64,000 bases of DNA from Beroe forskalii (taxonomy: Eukaryota; Ctenophora; Nuda; Beroida; Beroidae). The notes under the pieces were generated by a model that searched no databases, was not told the DNA's origin, and worked only from the letters and a program-made list of their open reading frames with translations. The position numbers were made by a program, and so were the translations under genes. Below, piece after piece: positions 33,263 to 46,800 of this stretch; position 1 is the stretch's first letter, and every line of letters starts with the position of its first letter. Location of the stretch: positions 62,001 to 126,000 of the forward strand of contig WFMF01000256.1 in assembly GCA_011033025.1 (NCBI GenBank), in the 5' to 3' direction.

Positions 33263-36200
33263 GTGACAAGTTCCTATTAGCCTGTTTAGTGTTTAAAAGG
33301 AATCTGTTTTATAGTTGAATCCCAGACACATCCATCTCAGACTCTAGAGGGTATATATTATAAACGATTAAAGATTTGAAACCTCTCGCGAAAAATGGAA
33401 ATTCAAAAATTGAAACCAATGCATGCATAAAAGATTTCAAAAATGGAGATGGAACTGAAGCAAATTACCCTTTCCAGTTTTCCGGTATTCAAAGAATTAT
33501 TTTCATACATGATATACGTATTGATGGAACGATCCTAAAGATTTCTTCATTCAAGATAAACGATTCAAGCGTTTGTGCAACGAAAGTTTCTCTTTCCAGT
33601 TCAATAAATAACAGACTTGAAGTAAAACTAAACGGGGGGTTATTACAGAAAATCAAGGAACGCTGATCTGACATCGAATTAATCATTTTATTCAAAAATT
33701 TGAGACATTTTCACGATAAAACAGCATATAAAGCAGAGAATTCGCCGAGAGCCGTCAAAAGATTGACAAAACATCACCATGAACGGAAGACTTACTGGCG
33801 GCGCATTCTGTCGGAAATGCAATAGAATCCGAAGTATGCAAAGCTGCAATGTACCCGTATACTATCCAACACAAACGCTAACTATCTGAAAAAATGCGAA
33901 ACCCTACGCAGTATATCCCTCCCATCCACACACTAATGTGCGAGGAGGACTGAGAGTGACGTCATTATCAGAGTTTAGAGTGGGGAACTGATGACGCTCC
34001 AGAGCTACCCGGTATCCGCTAGTAGCCGTGGAATGTGCTGGAGTGAACACAAGTCTCAGGAGAAAGAGTGACAATTAGTGCAAATTACATACTTCTGGTG
34101 TGTACTCGGTGGCTCACATTGGAAACACGCGCTGATGTTGGCTCATGTGACCCAGAGGCACGTGGTCGAAGGAATGTGGTCTGGCGCTGCTGTTTGCGGG
34201 GGCTATGGCCCTGTGGTGAGAAACCCAGCCACAATTCATCAGGGGCTGGGTCACATGACTGGGCGCGGATTTAAATCTTGGTCTTACGATCTCATAATTT
34301 CTAGTTACCATGACAACCAATCACTAACCTAATTAAATACTTGCTATACTGTGTTATATCTGGAGTAGCTGAGAATTATATCGTGATTAGTAAGGGGTGT
34401 ATAGAGCCCTCACTAAAATGAGGATTATCAACAAATAAACGCGACGCACTTGAATTAAGCCAGTAATTCGGTCACGTGAAAAAAATTGAACTGAACTGCG
34501 GCTGAACATGAAACTTCCAGTTCATGAAATGTAGAGGCGACACGATAATCACATGATTTTCGAAAGCTCCTGATTTTTAAACTCTATCGTATCATTGAAC
34601 GTTTTAACTTGCTCCCTAAAATGAGTGTTTCTTGTCAATAGGTGTTTCAGTTTCTGCGCCAGGTCAGATCAAAGGATTGAGTCATGTGACCAACCCGGCA
34701 AAATTCAAATAGGGCGAGTAAAGTCAATGTTTGGATTGATTTACCAAATTACAACGCTTTCACAGGATTTTAAACAATCAACGATCGAATATTCACAAAA
34801 ATTAGCTGCGAAGGATTGAGATAAAAACCGCCCCTGCGAATTATTGACTAGGATGAGAGAAGGAATTCAAAGCGAGCGAACCAATGATCCATTAATAAAT
34901 AATAATCTAGCTGCCGACAATTCGAGCGACGGCAAACAATTAGATCTAACTCACATAATGAGCTCTCAAATCAACACACCTAGTCTGATATGATCGTTAA
35001 TGAGATTAGCGTGAGTACACACAGTACACCCACACAAATGTGTTTACAGGAGATCAGCTGGAATAGCAGCTCGCTAACCACCGACTCTAATTGGGAAGGA
35101 AAGAAGAGCCAGGGCCGGGCAATGTAATTGTCAGCGCTATTTCAATAAGTTCATGCAACAAAACCTGGATCAGCAGCGATTTATATAAATAGCAACAGTT
35201 TGATCTAGCAACAATTTGATCTGCGGTGTTTGCCCGACGTGGTGGCTTGTGCGTCACCATCGGCATTTGTTTTTATTTTTCCTGCTTTTTACCGGGTTTT
35301 ACGATGGCCAAAAATATCAACATATTATGAACGAATATTATAACGCAGCAACTATCTAACTATCTTGAAATTGATATATTTTTGACATGTTGTGCGGAAA
35401 CTAGATACATCTAGTCGATTAAACGGTTTGGAAACCCAAACTTAAATAGATTCTTTTATTTGTCAACACTCTAGTGTTCAACCCTTACAGTGAACCATAA
35501 ATTGCAATCGAATTCTTAAACTTATTGAACAGAACTAATGAATTCTGGTAGCATTCAAATTACTAAACTCCCTGAAACAGAACCAATGAACTCTGAACGA
35601 AACCAACAAAATGTAATTTGATGAAGCTTTCTCTCTCCTTCGCGCCCATCTTCCGCAGAAGTTCAGGTACGGAGATGGTCACTATTCTTGTGTACTAATG
35701 AATTGGATTCAGAGAACGAGCATATTAAATATCTTAGCTTCATGCTATATATTCCTCTTTAATTACAGAGAAAACACGGAAAACAACGCATTTTCAAGTC
35801 CAATTTCCATGATTTCTAAGGAGATGATGATGGACTTTCATTATACATGAATAAAAATCAAGCTCGTTTTCAGCGACATCCATCGGTTCAGAGGATCCGA
35901 TAGAACCAACAAACAAACAAACAGGAATGTGGACTTCTTCTGTCTACATAGAATATCCGACTCGTGATTACAACTTTCTCACAATGATATAAAACACATA
36001 ATGTTACAAAACTTCCTCTGAATAGATTTTAAAACGTCCGCAACTTTCGTAAACTGTAAAATATATGCACTGAATTTTGATTGAAGACTTTGACAGTGAA
36101 CAGTAGGAGAGATGTCCTCGAGAGAGAAAGAATAAAAGAGAGGGATTGTGTTATAAATCGTCTTATATTACGCAGTATATCATAAGCCATTATATTTCCT

Positions 36201-39146
36201 TAATTAATTTTTATTATTTATCAATTAAAATAAAAATTGCTCACTGAATTGCTCACGAAATTGCTTTAACTTTAATTATCCTGTCGTTTGCAAGCTGAGT
36301 TAATACAGCAGTATATTCGACATTCGTATCACCGCATGTATGTTGTCCGATTGTTATTATACGACAGTTTGAGTTGACAAGTACCTACTTAAACGCAGCT
36401 ATATTTAGAAAAACGATTATTTCAAATACAACTTTTAATAATTCAAAATTTCATAACAACAATACTTAGAAAATATAATATTATTCAAAGGGATAAAGTC
36501 ACGAGACAATGACAAACATAAGTTGTCAACTGGCGACCTGTACAACATTAAACACTGTCAATAAGTCAGTAGCAGGCCTTGGATTGGAGACGCGGTTAAA
36601 TTGGGTGACAAAGTGCAATACACTACTCAGCGACATGGATAGGAAGCTTGGAAATGAGAATAACAGGTGCAGTTCGAACTAAAGCTTGCGCGTCTTTTGT
36701 GTGCGCGGCGCCGCGGCTTACGTTTGCGCGGCGTAAAGACATATAAATGACATGTCTGTACGCCGCGCAAACTTAAGTAGAGCTGCTTTTTGTGTAACTC
36801 AACAGAGGGAGAATTTTGTGTGAAATATTTATATGGAACAAAATTTGAGAATTTTACGAAAAAATAATTTCGAGTCCTCAAAATTTTGATTCTTCGAATT
36901 ATTGTCGTAAGGCGCGAAAAAAGGAAAAATAGATGAAGATGAATTTCGAAATTTAACACGTTGCTACTTCAACACAAGAAACGACGCATAAGTTACGAAG
37001 GAAAGAAAGATTCCATAAGCAGAAAATGTCGACAAATTTTAGTGACGTAACATTGGCAATTAGTATTTACAGTTAAAATCCAGAAGACAGACGCATACCA
37101 CAGACCTGCGTTGAAGAAGTGGAAAATGTGAGGAAATTCCTGGGATCTGTCCTCACATCCCAGATTCACAGAACATTTCACAGCAAATACAAGTTACAGT
37201 GTGAGAAAACACGAGGTACACAGCTTGTACAGTCCGTGATGGAAGTTATGAAAGGAATGCAAAGTACGGTTTTCAAATAAATGAGATTTTAAAAGCACAT
37301 TTAAATGAGAATTTAAAAGCAGTAAAGCAAATTTAAAAGCACATTTCAATGAGAATTTAAAAGCACATTTCACAGGACGACGAATCGTGTAAAGCACAGT
37401 CTGGAAACATTCCCACAATAATAATATCCATTATTTTCCAATACCCCGAGGAGGTTTTAAAGCAGTCTGAGCATGATACCGCAATGTAAGAGAAAGAGAG
37501 GCTTTACTGCTGAGACTAGGAGCTGGTACAAGGAAGGCGCAGACCTTGCTGTACTTGCTAAGTGGTATTTAGCAACATATGAGGGGTTGGTGTACTGGCT
37601 CATTCCATTGACACACACTTAACAATATGTGAGGAGGAGGAAGAGGGTAAGAGGAAATGACAACACTTCATAGTTTCTTGTCAATGCTCTAGTTATTTCT
37701 AGGATCGAGTAGTAAGGTACGGTATAAGGTCGGGAGCTTCATGGTTGAAAGGAATATTATATTATTTCCGGCACAAACCCCACCCATTTCGCCTCTAACA
37801 TTGCAAAGTTGCACAAACAAACAAATAAACAAACAATGAATAACAACATCTCATCAAGTAACTACTCCAGTAGTACACTACAGCTCAACAATAAAAGAAG
37901 CAACACACAATGGAGACCCTGGGGCAAGTGATGGGGACAAGGATCCCAGTTAAAGGAAGAATAGACTGAGTAACCTCGTCAATGGAACACGTTAACTCCA
38001 GACAGTGACGTAACCAGCGCAAGCCTTGGGATCGAGCTATAATGAGGATCTAGAGGGTATACAGCGAACATGTGCTGATGGAAACGTGATATGTACAGAT
38101 TCGCAATGTACGGATCCACAAACTAACGTCAACGGATCTAGGGGAGGATCTATGTTTAAAGATACATGATCTACAATAACGGATCTGAGCGAGAATCTCT
38201 GTTTGAATTAACTAGCAGCTGACGCCGTATCAACTTTCTCAGAGATCGTATGGTAATGTACTCATTTTCATAATACTCTTGTGGTTGTTTTCGAACGTGA
38301 GACTTTTCTGAATGGGCTGTAAAAAGAACAAAAAAGAAAAAAAATAGAAAAATAATAATTTGGCAAAAATTTTAACAATTGAAAAAAAAGTTCTCTTCAG
38401 ACGCAGAATTTAGACAGATAGGAATTAATGTTCTTGATTTAGACGGCTTTAACTTAATCAGCGGAATTCTATTTAAATATCAATTAAGTAACTCACACGT
38501 TGATAGGACGTCGTGTCTTGGTGGTTTTAACCCTGGGCCCTGTACCGTAGACACACTGGTTCATGTTCTTCACGTTATCTTCCCGCTTTATCACGCTGTC
38601 AAACCACTCCCTAATTGGATGGGCGTCAGGGGAGAGTAATTAGGAAATAGTGAAGTGTAATCAGGGAATTCCTAATAGCACACGCCTACCTAGAACCCAT
38701 CACCATTGGTTTAATCATGATAACGTTTCTCTTGTTACACGGAATTTCAGTTGTTTAATTGGGAAGAATTTACACTGTTCAAGACGTTTTGAGAATTTGA
38801 ATAACGATTGGATTAGATGAAACTCGCGCTAATTGCTGATGACATGCAATTGGGGTCCATCATTAACTGAACTCAATCACACCTTTAAAGATCATTAGAC
38901 CACAACAAGCTTCAATCAATGCGATTGGTGAATCTAAACATTATCATGCAATTATCACCAATTCTAAAGAAAATAGCAACGTTAAATTTTCAAAGGATCG
39001 CCTTCAAGCCAAGAAGAGAGTATCGAAAATTTTTCATTTCTAATGCAGCTCATGAATAATTATCCATTGATAAGGTCATAATATGTCACTGTCAATTGCC
39101 AGGTTTCACAGCACTTGAATGATTAATTTTCCACGATCATAGTAAC
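33263..39146 (-). other. Long CNK intron
   Basis: No exon recognised on either strand. Seen within: a near-perfect 51-bp palindrome with arms GTTTGCGCGGCGTA (36722-36735 and 36759-36772) and a short tandem repeat with AAATGAGAATTTAAAAGCA (37280-37370). Confidence 0.4.
36722..36772. repeat. 51-bp palindrome
   Basis: GTTTGCGCGGCGTA and its exact inverse enclose a second inverted pair AGACAT/ATGTCT. It could be a tiny MITE or a hairpin; GCGCGGCG words recall the GC-rich repeat family elsewhere in the window. Confidence 0.6.
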
Positions 39147-39334
39147 CTGTTGGAGAGGATGTTGTACTTGTCGAGGGGGTTGGAGCTGTTTCTCTTGTGG
39201 TGAGCAGGTGGGGCGGGGTGGGTCCGCTTCCTCCGGTTGGGACACGTCAGATACCCCTCACTGCGGTCCGCGGGAGCCGGAGCCGAGTCTATCATGTCCT
39301 CGAATCCGAAGGGGATTGAGTTTGAGATAGGGTG
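39147..39334 (-). CDS. cnk: CNK homologue, linker exon
   Basis: After TATCTCACCCAG the exon reads HPISNSIPFGFEDMIDSAP, then RSEGYLTCPNRRKRTHPAPP and KRNSSNPLDKYNILSN, ending AACAG/GTTACT. Entry phase 0, exit phase 2; the latter joins the exon at 30415 exactly. GC-rich codon third positions in the middle support the frame. No domain recognised. The intron just upstream is a repeat of branch-point-like units. The junction with the preceding exon is the one place where the phase is uncertain. Confidence 0.75.
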
Positions 39335-39475
39335 CTGGGTGAGATAGAGTGAGAGATAAAGTCAGAGACTCAGAAATAAAGTTAGGGATAAAGTTAGAGA
39401 ATATAATGATAGAGATAAAGTTAGGGATAACGTTAGATTAAGTAAGAGATTAAGTGAGATAATTTGAAGATAAAT
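39335..39475 (-). repeat. Branch-point/pyrimidine array upstream of a 3' splice site
   Basis: On the minus strand, imperfect repeats of CCCTAACTTTATCTCT (CTAACTTTAT at least three times, plus GACTTTATCTC variants) run into CTCACTCTATCTCACCCAG, the acceptor at 39335. Same arrangement as at 26293-26510 but with a different unit. Confidence 0.7.
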
Positions 39476-40004
39476 CTGGGCGAGGGAGATTGATAATGGA
39501 AATTGAGCTTTGACAAGTGAACAACAGTCCGGCGAACTTATAATTGAACGTTCCTCGTGTCAAGTCCAGTGTTTTGGGGAATCATACGCCAGTTCCCCGT
39601 TCCATTATCACCCAGTTAAAAGCCTCTTTTCCAGAGCCATCAAGAAGACATGTTACAAGTATCAGATGTTAATAGTCTGTCAGTAGCTACTTAGAGAAGC
39701 TCAAGAGAAGAGGAGGAGGAGGGTTCTGATATTCCGATATTATTCCTGCATAATACTGGGACTTGTACGGGTTTAGACATCGGAACTCGTACAAGTGATA
39801 TCCTCCAATACACACACGCACACTATCTCAGGCTTACGAACTTACGACTATCACATGAATCATATAGGAAGTCGCATCTACTCTGCAGCGAAATAAAATT
39901 GCAGATTTCATATTGCTGCGAGTTACGACATATTATATTATGCATCTTTTACCAAAAATCAAGGAAAGTTTGAAATAATCCGAAATCTTCACGCTGCCTG
40001 CCCT

Positions 40005-40183
40005 CGCTTACCCCACTAACCCGAGGTAAGAGGTTCGGGTCCCCGTATATCGCTTACCCCACTAACCCGAGGTAGAGGTTCGGGTCCCCGTATACCCCAC
40101 TAACCCGAGGTAAGGTTCGGGTCCCCCTATTTCGCTTACCCCACTAACCCGAGGTAGAGGTTCGGGTCCCCGTATATCTGGGA
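40005..40183 (-). repeat. 41-46 bp minisatellite repeating a 5' splice site
   Basis: Four copies. On the minus strand each reads GGGGACCCGAACCTCTACC, then TCGG/GTTAGTGG/GTAAGCG, holding two possible donors 9 nt apart in the same phase. The first copy is the end of the exon at 40565. Copies differ by small indels (CTCTACC, CTTACC, CTCTTACC). Confidence 0.85.
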
Positions 40184-40565
40184 GAGCCGCTTGGGGTTGT
40201 GGACGGTCTTGAAGTGCTGGTCCAGCTCGTTGCTGCTCTTGCACCGCTCCCGCAGCACGGAGTCCTTGGGCCGGGGCGGCTTCTTGGGCGTGTCCGTGGC
40301 GGGCTCCGAGTGGGTCCCTGACAGCTGCTGGAGCCGGGACCGGCCCTGCTTGGGGGTCAGGTACCCGGAAGCGAGGGGCGGGGCTGACGCCGTCACATGG
40401 GCAGGAGTCCGAGGGGGCGTGGGACGAGGGGGTGTGAGATGAGGGGGAGGAGGGGGAGGCGAGGGGGTCTTCTTCTTGTGAGAGGTGGTAGTGACGAACT
40501 ACCATGACAAGGCCGAAGGGCTGCGAGCGAATGAGTTCAACTACCTTCTTAATCTTCCAACCAAC
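40140..40565 (-). CDS. cnk: CNK homologue, PDZ end and proline-rich linker exon
   Basis: After CCTTTGCAG the exon reads VGWKIKKVVELIRSQPFGLV, the last helix and strand of the PDZ domain (compare VGWQLKNLV in CNK2). Further on, a different frame clearly codes: HKKKTPSPPPPPPHLTPPRP, SGYLTPKQGRSRLQQLSG, KKPPRPKDSVLRERCKSS and NELDQHFKTVHNPKRLSQ, with almost every third base G or C. The two frames differ by one base between about 40490 and 40525. The frame from the PDZ part is also open but gives an Ala/Pro/Arg-rich product of unlikely composition, although it fits the next exon's phase. A sequencing indel, or a pair, is the likely cause. PPRP motifs suggest SH3 binding. Donor at 40149 or 40140. 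Confidence 0.8.
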
Positions 40566-40733
40566 CTGCAAAGGAAAGGGCTGATAAGACGAAAACAAAG
40601 ATTACATATTCCGTTATGCAGATAATATCAGAGTGGAACAATCCACTCCAGCCAACTCACTGAAATTTGAAACACAAATAGAACAATGCGTTGTTAAGTT
40701 CGGAAAAGAACTCCCTCCAAATATTCGACTTAC

Positions 40734-40802
40734 GATATTCTGATCGTTGACTTCTATAACTTCGTCTCCGCTCTTAATCCGACCACTTTTATCAGCTGGA
40801 GT
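40734..40802 (-). CDS. cnk: CNK homologue, PDZ middle exon
   Basis: 69 nt between TTTGTGTAG and GTAAGT encode TPADKSGRIKSGDEVIEVND and QNI, phase 0 at both ends. This is the PDZ core with the G-D-E-V/I-x-x-V-N signature between strands beta-3 and beta-4. It matches CNK (AGDEVIQVN) and joins exactly with its neighbours. Confidence 0.93.
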
Positions 40803-43800
40803 CTACACAAAGATAGCAAGGTTACAAAACACGAAATGAAATACTCAATTCATATTCATTGAATCTTGAATCTTCAAAGATAAAAAATCGATAATAAGCG
40901 CTATTCTAATCAGAGATAATCGGGATTAACGATAAGAAGCATAATGAGACTGGTCGTGGAGGTAAGGACTGAGAGGTCATTATAATTCCAACCTAAAGAT
41001 ATTTGTAGGAAATCACGACAGGTTCAAAAGAGTACTATTACACCACGATATGAATTCGAATTAGTGAGGCAAGAACTCATCACATTGTAGATGTATAATG
41101 AGGATTCAGGAGGCATTAAAAGGTACCTCTTGTAACAGTAAAAAGCAATACAACTGATCTATGCTATATCTAAATCACACCATCTATAAATAGCTCCTAA
41201 AATCAGACAACAGCACTCCACTGAGGTCTGAGATATCAACAAAACTTCAGGCGCGGAGAGAAACAAGAAATTCGCCTAACAATCGTCAAATTTTCTCCTA
41301 AAACCGTTGTTTTCCGTCGCGTGGAGAGCGCTCCAGTTAGGCTAGGCAAGCGGTCGTTGAAGGGTAAAACCCAAAGCTGGTGACGGTTGGTGCTGACTAC
41401 GGAGTATTCTTGTAGTGCGGAGTAATTTAACCAGACGTCAGTTAACAAGCGAGGTGTGTGTTCAGACGCAAACACACAGCGCCAGGATGTCTACTAAACG
41501 TACACACAAACATACATACAACCATGTAGGAAATCAAACACAACACACAAACATGTAGTAAATCAAATACACACGACAAACCACTGACTACCACCGACAT
41601 GCTCCCTCCCCTGCTTGCAATCCCAAGGATTGAAGGATTGGAGGGGAGTGACGGTGTTTCTATGGTGTAAAGCAGGGGTGACGTCAAATCGCTAATTCGT
41701 TGTCTGCAACAATTTGCACAAAACATTACATTCCTGATGCTTGGCAAACGTGTCAATCTGCAGAGAGCTGAAAACCAATCAACGACCACCGCTAAATTAA
41801 CGCAGCCAAAGTGACGAAAACAAATTAAATCAATACAATAGAACAATACGGTAGGGCGGGGAATCGCGTTGCTGTGGAGGCAGTCAAGGCAGCAAAACAT
41901 CCTAATATAGGACTAGAATATCCACTGACCACCCATTTTCTGTTTTCGCAAGAAGCAGTGGCAACCCTCCACGAGCCATGGCGGAGTGTCACAAATCCCG
42001 GAGATTTTAATTTCTAGGGAAGGAGTGTTGCAAATCCCGGAGACAGGTATAGAGCAGTACTGCTGCAGTGCCGCACCTCTACAACAAAGTACTGTACTAG
42101 ACCTGACGCTAATTAGGGGGAGTATAACGTACGTACTGCCCTCAATAAACCAGTCTGTGACGATGCAAAGCGTTTCACTAAACGAGAGAGAGAGAACTCT
42201 GACTTAACGCAGAGTGAGGGGAAATAACGGCAAATTTACCTGCCTTTTAGCAAAACCAATTCTCAGCATTCTTGGAACTGGGGTAGCGAAATTAAATGGC
42301 ACATTGAACTGGGCTTCAAATTATCACGAGAGTTTAGAGTCGGGTTTAAGTGGTTGTGATGATATGACTTAAATGCTTTAAGCTTAAAATGAAGGAGTGC
42401 CAATGTCATTTAATTCGTATGGGAATTTTTTAGAAATAAGTTCTTGCAATAGCAATGTAAGTTAGCTTCTTGGGTAAAATATCAAGGGATTTATAACTTC
42501 ATAACCAAAGAGGATTTAAGATTCAAACAAAAATTGCGCTCGTTTTCTCTAACTTCGGCGAGCTCTTAATTGCCCTCTTCCGTTAAATTCACGAAACATA
42601 CGTAAGTGGCACGCGTGTATCTTGCATTTTATCGCGCGCGCGGTACAGAAACATCGCGGTGCAGGAACACCCCATTTCATCACGATCGATGCTAACCCTC
42701 TTCAATGCCTTTTTGTATTAATTCAAAAAATGCGCTTGGAAGAGGGAATGTTATGTTCAAATTCAATGAACGGTTCACAGCATGAAAATCAGACGAATGG
42801 CAGGAACAACCCTTAACACACAGACAATTACAAGGGTTCACAGAAATAGCCACACCCGCTTACCACTGACTCCTTCCAATATCGACAAAACGCTATTTCA
42901 ATGCCAAATACGGCAGTTAATAAGATCTGTTGCTATAAAAGATACGCAAATCATGCCGTCGTGGCACCACTGTCAGTATCACACGCAGAGTGTGTCTCGA
43001 GGACAACAGAGACGAAACCAAACCTACGTAGGTCGAGAGAGCTGCTGGTAGTATGTGGTATATAACCGAGTGTTATATACGGCCCGACATATACACGCAC
43101 AGCTAAAACTGGCGGCTGAACGTCACCAACTTAACACTTTGAGGCATGAAGATGACATCACCGGGAGCGCCTTCACTTGAACCTGGTGTTTGAGCAGCAC
43201 TCAGAGAGCTCTCAAGAGAGTTGACTGACGTAAACCAGAGACTTTTAGCGGTGCCGTGTTATAACGCAACGCACAGAGTGGGTGCTATAGCAACCTAAAA
43301 CTTAACTATAAACGCAGAATTTCTGAATTTTAATCAATACCTGTGGCAATTTCGACTTGTCGAATACTTCAACGATTTGCATAATAGGGTGTAATATGGT
43401 AACTATCGGTAACAATTGAGTACTGTAATGAGGTTTAAAATTTTATTAAGTTCTGATCCGAGTGAATTGTATAGACGAAAAGCTCGCGATTTTGTGATAA
43501 AATAAGAAGTCATTAGGAAAGCCACGTAGAAGACTAACATCAAGACACGCGGGGAGCGGAAAGGAGCGAAACATTGTATGGGGGGACGGTATTAATGAAG
43601 GTATAAAGGCTGGTGAGTCACCTGACACCAGAGTGTTATCTACCCTCATACTCCACCAGTGGGGGAGGGTATTATCTGGCCAGGGTTTGGCATTCCGCCA
43701 AACCCTGGGACGGATCTAGGGTTACATTCCTGCACACTTCACAACACAGCGTGTTTCTTGACTACAGGACTTACAGGAGTAACGCATGTGTGTGGAGAAC

Positions 43801-46800
43801 GCTCGATTTCAGGAGGACTAGAAAAAACATGCGGATTTACTGCTCGCTCGTTAACTTTATTAATAGATTCTGTCGAAAGCCCTCCGGTATAATCTAATGG
43901 TTCGCACAGACATATACGTAAGGAACGTGGTGTGGTGCTGGATAGGAATGTAAGTGGTGGGCCGTGGGGCATGACTACGGTTATGGTTGGGGGACCACGG
44001 TTGTGGATACTTGCATCGAGAAGCGAGACCCTCGCTACAGGAACAACGCTATATAGGTAGCGTGGAAATCAACTGTGATTTCTTAGTCTCAAGTCAATCT
44101 GCTTGAGAGAGAAGCAAAAGCAATCCAGTGTTCTGGGGTGATTTAATCTCAGCATGCAGATTGCAGGTTCAGGCAAGAAGAAAGAATGGGAAAAGAGATT
44201 GCAGTTCAATTGCGTTATTTTCGAAACTTGCGCAATATTGAGACTTTTGCATATCCTAAAGTTGACGAATCTTCATCTTATCATGACAAAGAATTTCAAT
44301 TAAATTACATACTGTTATCACACACCTCAAAGGACCTCTAAAACTCAAATTAAAATCATCCAGCTTAAAGTAAACTCAGCTCGCAAATCTTCATATGTCC
44401 ATGTGAAGCTCAGAGCACATACTATAAATAAAAACAGCCCAACTAAGACGTTCTAAGCTTATAAATCACACTAAACGGTCTCTGCCAAAAAGCTGTCAAG
44501 AGATCATCACAATCTTGAGATCTCTATACACTCAAACACAAGAAAAAGTGCTCTCAAGAGCCGGTCTGAGAGCAGTGAGCGCTATTGGCACAGTTTTCAC
44601 AGTGTATGAAGTGTAGAGGTGGTGACAGAACTGAGAACACAGTAGTCCGATACACGCCACAAACGGGTATATAAATAGAGTGGAGAAAAGACGACAAGAC
44701 GTGGGCTATTGGATACGTTAAATCGTGATACTGTTGTCACTGTCAGCTGCCAATAAAGTGTTCAGAGCCTACAATGGAAGGGAGAAAAGTTGGCACGTGA
44801 AATGAAAAAAACATATATATTTAAGAAAAACATTAAATTACATGTCCAGTTATAACTTATAGGGCTTCCTTATCAAAATACAAGAATATATGTAGTGACT
44901 TCATTAATAGTGACTTCATTTATAGTAATTATTTCATAATTGTGTACTGGCTCCCCGATAATATTTTTCAGACCAACTGGACTGAAAAGAGACTACAATG
45001 CCTGAAAATATTGCACTTGAAATCGCTCAGAACTCACTTGAAATCGCTCAGAACTCACTTGAAATCGCTCAGAACTCACAAAAATTGGCCAGAAAAAAAG
45101 AAATTAAACGAATCAAACGATGGATAATAATATATAGGAGTGAATATAAAAATAATCGTGGAGACTATAACAAATATAATACTGGGTAAAGTAGTTTCCG
45201 AGCAATACGATAAGTTGTAACACTATTGTCTAAATTAGCGATTTCAATACAGGTGAAGCAGTAGATGTGCCCGTGTCGTCACGCCGTTAGAGGGTGTTTA
45301 AATAACAACAACAACAGCAGCAATAATATACGCATTATTAATATTTAATGTGTGTCACAGGGCTCATGGGGAAACGTTTTGACATCTGTCATTAACCACA
45401 CGTCTTTAGGGGGGCAACCCCTATTAACCACCCATCTAAAGGAGTGAACCCCCATTAACCACCCGTCTATGGGGAGCAGCCTCACTCCAGCACGCATCGG
45501 ACAAGGGGGGATCGGTCTAACACACCAACACAACCTTTAATCAACTCTACTTGGACAACAGTCCACAGACAGTGGCGCTTACCTACGACTAGAAACTCTC
45601 TCACACTCTGAGGAAGTAGGAACTATGAGAAATTAACTGAGCTCTGAAGTAGCAATGTCAGATATGCCCCAGTTCACCCCAAAACATGACGTAATGTCAC
45701 AGCAGTCTCGTGCACATGATCGTTTGTGCATTACCGTGATATGGCATCATGTCAATTAGAAGGAACAAGGAGTTGGTGATTGAGAGGCATTATCATAGGT
45801 TAGAATGGTGGATAGATGACGTCATTATCATAGGTTAGAATGGTGAATTGATGATGTCACTCCACTAACTCTTAGCCAAGAGTACATAAGTACAGTGCCA
45901 CGGGTGCAATGAAGTACAAAGTGTCCCACGGATCTCCATGGTACAATTAACAGATGCCAGCCTCAACAAGTTTTACGTCCTCAATGAGCCATTTTAAACT
46001 ATAATTATGACGTCACACACTATGCCTCCTAGACTTCTTGGACTTGTTGTGCCCCCTAGCTGATAACCCCAGGGTCACATTATGATTACCTCCACGAACC
46101 AGAGCTCTAATTCTGTATGTTGTTAGAACATTGGACATCGTTGCTATGGCAACGGTTGCTATAGTCTTGTTGTTAGTGACAACTTGACAAGTATTTCCTT
46201 GGTTGCGACTTCATGTGACAGTAACCCGTCGTAAAACTACAGTTTCCTGGTGCGCGTCCAAGTCTCAAGGTTTTGTAAGATCTGTCATAGTATGAGGGGT
46301 TAAGTAACGAGTAAAAAGTTCAGACTGTCATATTACGCACCGTAGGCGATACTGTGATAGCCACCGTAATATCTCAATGAAACGAGGCCGATGGCCGAGG
46401 TTTCAGTCGAAAGGATTTAATTCGCACGGGTTTTCAAACTGATTTATGCACCGAAGTACCAAACTCCTAACGCGTTGAAAAGAGCCTTTTCACAATTCAC
46501 TTATGTAGAACTGGCACTACCGTTCACAATAAATGCCTAAATGGTTACACAGCGCACACTGTTCCAAAGAGCATTACAAATTATTGTTCGGCCCTGGTTC
46601 AAGAAGCGTAACGGGGTTGAAAATACACTTCTTAAACGATATGTGTAGTAATACGGTGAGAAATAATGTCATCATGACTTACGAACCGTGACTGTATCAC
46701 GTACGAATGCTGCAATCACTAGGGACAAACGTTTTTTAATCGGATTCGTTTCGATAACCACCCGTTTTTAGCAGTTTCGCAATATGCACGTCCTTGCAAG

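Noticed and set aside
40062-40598. Single 178-residue open frame across the PDZ/proline-rich exon
   Set aside because: Only its first part is supported. The Ala/Pro/Arg-rich remainder is the out-of-frame reading of a GC3-rich coding stretch.
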